A DNA stretch of 64,000 bases, from the NCBI GenBank assembly GCA_016648135.1, contig JADDOH010024899.1, positions 1-64,000 on the forward strand, read 5' to 3'. The notes under the pieces are model-generated. The model made no database searches. It saw nothing but the letters and a program-made list of their open reading frames with translations, and was not told where the DNA came from. This DNA is from Agrypnia vestita (lineage: Eukaryota; Arthropoda; Insecta; Trichoptera; Phryganeidae). This document shows, piece by piece, positions 56,777 through 64,000 of the stretch. The stretch's first letter is position 1. Each line of letters opens with the position of its first letter. The translations under genes and the position numbers were made by a program.

Positions 56777-59700
56777 GTGCGTATTTAATTTGATTCCAAA
56801 AGGATTATGCATAATTAAAGGTGCTTAATGATGCAATATGATTTGTTGATTCATTACATGTTTATCTCATTTGAGTTATTATCAAGTTCAATTTTGAAAA
56901 ATTCATTGTTTTAAATTATTTTCGTAAGTTTTGCGATTTATAAGAATATGTTTCTAGACCGAAATTATAACAAAGCCAAATTATAGCGTGCGCTAAAAAA
57001 TCAAGGCTGTACAACGTCACTGCATTCCGAGTAAATAGTTAATTCATATCCTTGATAGATAGAGGTATGTAATTATTCTGTAGAATGTCCTTACCTTTCG
57101 AAATATTTAATGTTCGATTATGATTGTTTTAGAGAAAGTCTAATTCCGAGGTTGAGTTAACCTCGGCGCAATTTGACGAATTTAATGAATATCTTTCACA
57201 TCACAGTTACCTTTGTGGCTTTATTCCAACTAAAGTAGACTGCAAAGTTCATGATTTGATTGAAAAGTTCGATAGGTCATTGTTTGACGAGTATTACCAC
57301 ATTTTTCGATGGTTCAACCATATTGGATGTTTTACTGCTGATGAAAGAAAACAATTTCCTATTGTGAATAAATTACCAAATGAGGTTGAATGTTTATTTA
57401 GAAGTAAATCTATTGATGAGCAGGTGAGAATATTTACTTGCATGTCGTTTCTTTAGTTCTAACTTTCGTTCTTTATCATCTTTTTTCGGTTCATATTAAT
57501 TGTTGGGAAAACCAGTGCTGAGATATTCACTTCTTTTTCACACCGTCAGTTTACAAAACAACGATGTCTCATATCTTGCGGGGTTTCTGGACAATTAATT
57601 CGGTGAAATATTTAAAGAACTCACTTGCAAATGGCATTGTAAATAGGCACCACTTCTCAACATCTGTATTACAAACGCAGGTTAAATATTTATCTATTTT
57701 AATTTTAAATTTAATTGGTATTGTGTTACTTATTTGCCGTATTTTTATTGAGATACTTTATAATAATATTAATTATTATTGCTTTTCCCAGGAGACCCTA
57801 TTTTCAAGATTATTTTTCTTTCTTGATCTTGATTTACTGTTAGTATTGTTTCATTAGTTTAGAATCAGTTCAACACTTCTGTATCATTAATATTTTTTAT
57901 TGTAGGTTGCAGAGGAAGTTGCTAAATTACTTGAATTGAAGGCATCTTTAGGAACTGAAGATGTCACCGGTCAGAAGTTTACTCTCAAGACCCCTAAAGG
58001 CACAAGAGATTACTCTCCTCAGCAGATGGCACTCAGAATGGGTGTTTTGGAGAAAATCATCACTGTATTCAAACGTCACGGGGCTGAGACTATCGACACC
58101 CCTGTTTTCGAATTGAAGGTTTATAAAAAATATATTTAAATTAAATACATAGAAAGAGCTGGCGACCGCCAGATTTACGTTGTAGTATCAAACTGGAATT
58201 TTTTTCTGTGGATGTACACTACTTGCCATGATTATTTATAGAGCTTCAAAAAGTCTGGCAAACATTAATATGAGTGTCCTATCAAAAATATAAAAAAAAT
58301 CAGATTTGTTATTTTAATATTTATTTATACATTTTTTACTATTTTAAATAATACAATAAACATGGTAAATATTTTTATCATTTTTATTGGTGCAGAATAA
58401 TTTGATATCATTAAATTGTTGTAAAAATTGTGTAATCAGCTATGCAACTCGCAATTACGTGGTCTAGTGAACTTATTATTCACTTTCACTTCCTTGACTG
58501 TAATAATAGTTAATATCATTTTACTTCTTCACTTCATTTATTTATTTTGTGGGCCAAATCCAAGATAATGGTCCCATTGCATATACAACGAAAATGATTA
58601 TTTCACTATATTATTGAATGTGCTAATAACACAATGAAAAATAATTTACGTTTAAAAAGTAAGTATTAAATAAGATATTACACTTTAAAGTATCGAAAAA
58701 TGCACTGCATATTTTGACATTTCATAGGCAATATATGAGGTTAGGTTAGGTTATTAGGTTTGGTTAGGTTAGGTTATTAGGTTTAGTTTGTTTAATTTAG
58801 ATTACAATTATTTTAGTTAGATTAAATTAACAGGACATTAAATTATATAGTGAAATACTTATTTTCATTGTATGAACAACGGGACCATAGTCTTGGATTA
58901 TTCCATTTTGTGAATTTTTAAATATTGGTATCAATCCTTGTTATTCTAGAATTTAATTTGACAAAAAATTGCCAATAATATGGTTCTACCACTCCACTGG
59001 TACAAATGTGGGTAATTGATATATATTTAATTCAGAGTATTGCAGATTTTGAAATTCAATTGTGAGAAAATCATAAACACCAAAGACAAAATTATATTAC
59101 TGATTTAGCTTTATTCAGTAAAAAACTCTGTCAATTAAAACCCCGATAATTTGAAATTTGCCATGATTCGAAATTTTTCCAACCCACCAGTCCCAAAATG
59201 TTCATTTCATAGTACATTATCCTCGATAATTCGAAAACCCCGATAATTCGTAATTTAAAATAATTTTTAGCCATTCGCACCATAAATCAATACATTGTAG
59301 TTCAATTAATTTTTTTTTAAAATTTGACAGAATTTAAAAAATATTTAAATTTTCTTCGAAAGTGAGAATAACAAATTTGTCAATATTGGGTACTTCAGTA
59401 ATAGAAATGTTGTGATCTTTGTATTAGTATAATAGATATTGCATTTTTGAGCATATGTTTAAATATGCTAAAATACAAATGTTTTTCACAGAATGAATGG
59501 CTTTTTCATAAGCTCCGTGATTTTTGGCGAATTTCGTAATGGCATTGCAATTTTTTTTTTGTAACATGAATTTTGAATTAACGGGGTCCTGCATACTTTG
59601 AAATGTTTTTTTTGGGTCCCTTGAATTTCAAATTAACAATGTTCTACTGTATTGCCCTGACAATAGCATAATTAACGAGTAAAATATCTAATATCAAATT

Positions 59701-62700
59701 TATTGCTTCAAATATTGAAAAATTTATCATATAATATGTAGTTTTTTTGGTCTGACATAAGTATTTTTTCTCATAGGAAGTTTTAACTGGTAAATATGGT
59801 GAAGATTCAAAGTTGATATATGACCTGAAGGATCAAGGCGGAGAGATACTTTCCCTGAGATATGACTTGACAGTTCCTTTGGCCAGATATATTGCCATGA
59901 ACAAAGTTAGTTCAATCAAAAGGTACCACATAGCTAAAGTTTACAGAAGAGACAATCCTGCAATGACGAGAGGAAGATATAGAGAATTTTACCAGTGTGT
60001 AAGTTTCCCATAATTTATTAAATTATTTCATGTATCATTTAGATTTGCAGAATACAAACTTTTTTGAAGCAATCTACACAAACTGCATCATCATTTTAAA
60101 TGAGCGCTATATGATTTTATAATTTAATAAATTCTTTTAGCAGCTGATACCCAGTTTATGTTTCACATAAGCCTTAAAAAAATATTGTTATATTTTTAAA
60201 ACTTTTTAGGTTTTTATTACTATTTAAAACTAGTTAAAGGTAAGTTATTCAACTTCTCCAGTCTAAAAAGGACCTGAAATTTGTCTAAACCAGGTCATGA
60301 AACGGGCCCAAGTAAACTCAGTAAAATTCACGTGCTTTATTTTTAACATAAATATATGCATAATAATTTTTTTTTTAGATATTAGTTTTGTTTCTTTTAT
60401 AGGATTTTGACATTGCCGGTTCCTATGATGCTATGATACCTGATGCAGAATGTGTAAGGGTCGTCGCTGAAATAATGGATGCCCTCGATATTGGAACTTA
60501 CGTTATTAAATTGAATCATAGACGGTTACTTGATGGAATATTTGAGGCCTGTGGTGTGTCTGCAGATAACTTCAGAACTGCGTGTTCTTCTATTGACAAA
60601 TTAGATAAGGTACACCCTCATTCAATAAAAATAGCACTTTCTATTTTAATATCACCTCGAGAAAAAAATTACAATGCAGATTTTAATTAAATACTTATAA
60701 TAAAACTATGATTTTAACAGTAAATTTTAGCTTTTAAAATTTTGTCAATCGCATTTTTGTTGCAATGTCTCAATTTTGAGCATAGCCTCAGTATGTGGAT
60801 CGAACATTTGATTTGTAGTCTTCAGCACTTATTTTGTATTGAAGTATTACACAGCAGATATGACTATATTAAAATATAAGTGATTTACGGTGAAATATTA
60901 GATTTCGAAATGGTTACTCAATAAATTTTAATTTTTAGTCTTCTTGGGATGATGTTCGAAAAGAAATGATAGAAGAGAAGGGATTGTCACCAGAAGCGAC
61001 TGACAACATCGGAGAATTTGTGCGACTCAATGGAAAAACTGATCTGGTAGAAAAATTACTTACAGATGAAAAATTGAAGAAATCAAAAGCAGCTGTTGAA
61101 GGATTAGAGGCTATGAAACTTCTTTTAAACTACTGCGAGATTTATGGCCTTACAGACAAAGTATTATTTGATCTAAGTCTCGCCCGTGGTTTAGATTATT
61201 ATACTGGGGTGATTTATGAGGCAGTTTTAAAAGGTAACCATATTAATTTTTATCCAATTCTTAATGCACGCCTAATCCTTTGGTTTGAATTTTTTTTCAA
61301 AACTAAGTTAATCAAAAAATGCTCATACATATTATATTACTAAGAAAAAAGAAATAGAAAATCTGAAAAATCTTTGGTTCGTTTATACCAACTTGATTTA
61401 TAGTAATGGTTCGTCTAAAGCTTTTTACGAAAACAGGTTATTTTATTGATGGAAAAGAATAAATCCACTTTAAACTAATGATTACTATAAACCAAGTTGA
61501 TACAAACTAAATCTGATTTGAACACTCTTCTTTAAAATATATTTTTAATTAATCAAACCTAACTAGTACTGTCATTAATTTACATAACATTTACTTCTGC
61601 ACTGTATACTCTCTGCCCACCCTGTGAAATTGGTGTGATTTTAAGTTAATTAATTAGTTACTTTGGTGCTATTTCTTTTTAAATATGCTAATTATCATGC
61701 AGTAGACTCCCGATTATCTGGGTTGCGTTAACTGGGTTGTGGATTAATCGGGGCAATAAAATATTTAGTTTTTTTTCTTTGAAATTTATAAAATGTAAAA
61801 ATATTTTTCTATCAATTAAATTATGCAAATAAAATATGAATCTTGTGAAATTATTAACATCCAGAATTGCGAAATTGTGAACATCTGGAAAATAGCGGGA
61901 ATTCCTGTCAATAGTGTTTATTTTAACACAAGTGGGAAAGCGTACTGCGAGTCTAATACTTCGTTTAATTAAATTAAATTGACTAGTATACTGATAACTA
62001 GTATCCGAGTTATCAGTATACTAGTCATCCTGAAGATGAGAACATTATATTTGTAATTTGTTGATATTTTATCTATTAATGTGGAAAAAAAACCAAAGTA
62101 ATTTAGATTTTATTTCATTTCTTTCTGTGACCATGACTTCAGCTGAAGAAGCCGTTTTCGCTAGGTGAAATCTCTTGTTGTGTTTTTTAATTTCTGGCGT
62201 GTAGTTGCCATGTATGCCAAGTATGCTTTATTAACAGACACGTTACTGCACAGAAATTTTTCAGTTTGTGCTGAAACATGTTCAAATAGTGCTCTGAAGT
62301 TGTCATGTGATTTCGTTTTCATGTCCAATTTTTTGTGTAAGACATTCAATGGAAATGTTTACGTTGTCAGCAATCTCTCTGATTTCTGGCGGTCCGCTCT
62401 CATGATATTGATTTTTTTGACTCCGTGTTGACACATCATTCGTAGTCACCTCAATTGGAGGGTCTGGGTGCTCCACATCATATTCATTCGAAAGATAGAA
62501 TTAAACAATGGTTTATAGATTTTGCATCAGTGGTACCATCAGTTGGATGTGAACACTTATCATATAACCCTTGTACTTTCATGTCAAGCAAGATGATAAA
62601 CTGGAACTATTGCCTGACAAAAATATAATTTTTTTTATAATATTTTTCTAATAAATTTAGCATATAAGAGTCATTGATTGAAACAAGAAACTGGATGCAC

Positions 62701-63694
62701 GTATTTATAGCTATTTTATCCATAAACAGTTGTACTTACATCAGATCATTTTTTCCACTTAAGATTGCATTTGCGATGTTAATATTTCGGTTAACAAGAT
62801 GTAAGTTGGCAAATCTGTCATAAACTGAGGCATTAATGAATTGGAGTTAAATTGATATTGTTTCATAATTCCCTTCTATACTGGCTCTAATTATAATACA
62901 TATCTCTGAAATAAGAGGTCACTGATTTAGAAATATAATAGAAATGTGGGATACCGGAATTACAAGCAATTTTTTTTGCATATTCTAAGCTGGTTATTTT
63001 CTGAAATCACTAAAATATTTCCATCATTTTATGTAGATTTCAACGTGCATATAAATTATTTATATATTGCATTCTATTTTTTTTTGCAATCCTTGGAGAT
63101 TCAGAAGGTATACAAATTGTTTTAATAATTGAACTTATGATCGTTCTTTAATAGTTTGTGTCAAATTGGTATTAATCATTTATTAATATGTAATGAGTAG
63201 CCTTGGTACATTCAAAAAGAATAAGTACTGAGACTGTACCATCTAGTGTAGGTGTTTGTTTATTAGAGAACTTGGATGATTGCTAGTTGAATTCAAGCCT
63301 TTGTTGTCAATGATGGATATCCTGACCACCACTGAATTACACGAGCCAGGCACTGCATCATTATTGTTTGTCATTAACTTACAATTTATTTATCGCAAGG
63401 AGTACTTAATCATTCTATAAATAAATGCTTCTGTGCCACCTACATTTACAGTTCAAAATCGTGTAAAATAATGCAGAAAATTTGCACTAATCAGATTCAT
63501 TACATGCGTCATAAAACTGCAACTTTGCCTGGCAACAAATTTTGTGCGACCCTGATTTTGTTTGCGGTGCATTGAGTAATTTTTAAATTATAGGTGAAAC
63601 AACTCCCAAAGGTGAAGAGTTATCTGTCGGGTCAGTAGCCGGGGGCGGGCGCTATGATAATCTCGTGGGAATGTTCGACTCGAAGAACAAACAG
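56684..63694 (+). CDS. HisRS: histidyl-tRNA synthetase (gene runs past the window edge)
   Basis: This class II synthetase charges tRNA-His. Six core exons (56684, 57906, 59777, 60403, 60939, 63594) join in frame to 377 codons, about three quarters of the expected length of around 510. Seen in order: a WHEP-type helical domain (residues 1-55, split over exons 1 and 2), [11 protein letters not shown], motif 2 [16 protein letters not shown], and the HisRS-specific [10 protein letters not shown] at 326-335. The last visible sequence is [15 protein letters not shown]. Motif 3 and the anticodon-binding domain lie beyond 64000. Two further exons, the mitochondrial leader at 57564 and the GST-C cassette at 57133, fit the same phase. 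Confidence 0.94.
57133..57423 (+). CDS. HisRS: HisRS cassette exon encoding a GST-C/EF1B-like domain
   Basis: This 97-codon exon is open throughout, with the acceptor TGTTTTAG before 57133 and the donor CAG|GTGAGA after 57423, both phase 0. It encodes [20 protein letters not shown], then [24 protein letters not shown] and ERKQFP. That order (L..YL..xSY..GY.PT..D.....RW..HI) is the GST-C-like fold of EF1B-beta and of the extra N-terminal domain of one mammalian CysRS isoform. If spliced between exons 1 and 2, it splits the WHEP helices. It could also belong to a separate transcript form. Domain identity is by motif reading. Confidence 0.75.
57564..57680 (+). CDS. HisRS: HisRS alternative first exon, mitochondrial leader
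   Basis: The ATG at 57564 opens 39 codons ending at the donor GCAG|GTTAAA (phase 0), which join in frame to exon 2 (VAEEVAKLL). The peptide is rich in Arg, Lys, Ser and hydrophobics, has no acidic residues, and ends [12 protein letters not shown], as expected for a mitochondrial presequence. Producing both enzymes from one gene with alternative starts is known for animal HisRS in some lineages. Confidence 0.82.
57906..58118 (+). CDS. HisRS: HisRS exon 2 (first shared core exon)
   Basis: The acceptor ATTGTAG is before 57906 and the donor AAG|GTTTAT at 58119. It encodes [16 protein letters not shown], the second WHEP helix, then [17 protein letters not shown] and [15 protein letters not shown] (motif 1 region). 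Confidence 0.95.
58140..59130. other. HisRS intron 2 spacer with TTAGG-like run
   Basis: GAGGTTAGGTTAGGTTATTA with further GGTTAGGTTAGG at 58737-58790. An inverted block relates about 58555-58605 (AAATCCAAGATAATGGTCCC) to 58845-58900 (CCATAGTCTTGGATTATT), suggesting a foldback element of about 345 bases. No gene. Confidence 0.5.
59135..59652. mobile_element. Tigger-like MITE in HisRS intron 2
   Basis: It opens AATTAAAACCCCGATAATTTG and closes TTTCAAATTAACAATGTTC then TACTGT. Same family as 11366-11870, with similar length. Confidence 0.72.
59777..59998 (+). CDS. HisRS: HisRS exon 3 (motif 2)
   Basis: The acceptor CTCATAG is before 59777 and the donor TGT|GTAAGT at 59999. It encodes [36 protein letters not shown] and [18 protein letters not shown]. 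Confidence 0.95.
60403..60609 (+). CDS. HisRS: HisRS exon 4
   Basis: The acceptor TTTTATAG is before 60403 and the donor AAG|GTACAC at 60610. It encodes [20 protein letters not shown], then [16 protein letters not shown] and CSSIDKLDK. Confidence 0.95.
60939..61233 (+). CDS. HisRS: HisRS exon 5 ([10 protein letters not shown])
   Basis: The acceptor TTTTTAG is before 60939 and the donor AAAAG|GTAACC at 61234 (phase 1). It encodes [20 protein letters not shown], the insertion domain, then [20 protein letters not shown], the histidine-binding motif. Confidence 0.95.
61378..61510. mobile_element. small foldback MITE
   Basis: GTTTATACCAACTTGATTTA then TAGTAATGGTT on the left is mirrored by AATGATTACTATAAACCAAG then TTGATACAAAC on the right. 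Arms are about 40 bases with a short centre. Confidence 0.65.
61698..61765. repeat. solo pogo/Tigger-type terminal sequence
   Basis: CAGTAGACTCCCGATTATCT followed by GTTAACTGGGTTGTGGATTA is a typical Tigger end. No partner end was found. Confidence 0.45.
61981..62026. repeat. perfect 19-base inverted repeat
   Basis: GACTAGTATACTGATAACT (61981-61999), an 8-base loop, then the exact inverse (62008-62026). It is inside HisRS intron 5. Confidence 0.9.
62030..63590. other. HisRS intron 5 spacer, nothing recognised
   Basis: A minus/plus overlapping frame pair at 62161-62431 has no recognised product. The rest is AT-rich. Confidence 0.3.
63594..63694 (+). CDS. HisRS: HisRS exon 6 (last visible)
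   Basis: The acceptor AATTATAG is before 63594 and the donor ACAG|GTATTT at 63695. It encodes [20 protein letters not shown] then [14 protein letters not shown]. Later exons (motif 3, anticodon domain) lie outside the window. Confidence 0.94.
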
Positions 63695-63744
63695 GTATTT
63701 ATATAATTTAAAACCTATTATGTACATTTCTTTGAAAGTTTTTA

Positions 63745-64000
63745 GCATCAGAATGTTTTATCTATATAAATAAAAATAAATCGCTAAATGTGTTGCCAAG
63801 CGCAAAACTCGAGAACAGCTGGACCAATTTGGATAATTTTTTTTCAAATATTCGTTGAAGTCCGAGAAAGGTTCTTATGAAGAGAAAAATTGCCCGAAAA
63901 AATGTAAAAACGTCATTTTTCTTTTTCCCATACAAACTTTAGTCTAGAAAGTTTGATGCACAATACTTCGATATTTAATTATGTAGTCGAGTTAAAAAAT
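63745..64000. repeat. dispersed insect repeat, cut by the window edge
   Basis: TCTATATAAATAAAAATAAA, GCAAAACTCGAGAACAGCTG, then GACCAATTTGGATAATT resembles a widespread insect repeat that starts this way and is often Helitron- or LINE-associated. The class is not decided here. Confidence 0.45.

Noticed and set aside
57436..57563. Continuation of the GST-C exon into the mitochondrial exon
   Set aside because: A stop follows soon after 57424 in that frame and a clear GT donor ends the exon at 57423.

Overview
The window is AT-rich nuclear DNA from an arthropod, almost certainly an insect. It holds intron-containing genes with GT-AG boundaries, insect-type protein sequences, and a dense mixture of Penelope-like, non-LTR, LTR, mariner, pogo/Tigger-like and piggyBac-like elements. 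Short TTAGG motifs, the common insect telomere unit, also occur inside repeats. I cannot name the order or species from sequence alone.

Two real host genes are present, both aminoacyl-tRNA synthetases, arranged head to head. On the minus strand, cytoplasmic cysteinyl-tRNA synthetase runs from its start codon at 44076 down to its stop at 14506. It has 11 coding exons that join in frame to 733 codons, with all catalytic and zinc-binding residues present. On the plus strand, histidyl-tRNA synthetase starts at 56684 and runs off the right edge after exon 6 (63694), so its C-terminal part lies outside the window. Its 5' end is the most interesting host feature. A cytosolic first exon (56684) is followed by a 291-base phase-0 cassette exon (57133-57423) encoding a GST-C/EF1B-like domain. 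Next comes an alternative first exon (57564) with a mitochondrial-targeting-like leader, then the shared core from 57906. All junctions are phase 0, so cytosolic, mitochondrial and GST-domain-bearing forms can all be spliced in frame.

Layout: 1-1370 is the 3' part of a Penelope-like element (reverse transcriptase end, GIY-YIG endonuclease, hammerhead ribozyme). 2.9-14.5 kb is a repeat graveyard containing a TIR element, non-LTR fragments, an internally deleted piggyBac, a tRNA-derived SINE, a decayed pogo-like element holding an inverted hammerhead pair, and Tigger-like MITEs. 14.5-44.1 kb is the CysRS gene, whose introns carry pogo and Tigger elements, a complete miniature LTR element (21463-22954), mariner and LINE remnants, and several TTAA-flanked elements. 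44.3-45.6 kb is a mariner with intact TIRs and an uninterrupted transposase, only about 270 bases upstream of the CysRS start codon. 45.6-56.5 kb is intergenic repeat DNA. 56.5-64 kb is HisRS.

No CRISPR arrays, bacterial operons or rRNA genes are present. Exon boundaries were read by eye from splice consensus, reading frame and family knowledge. No alignment or transcript data were available.
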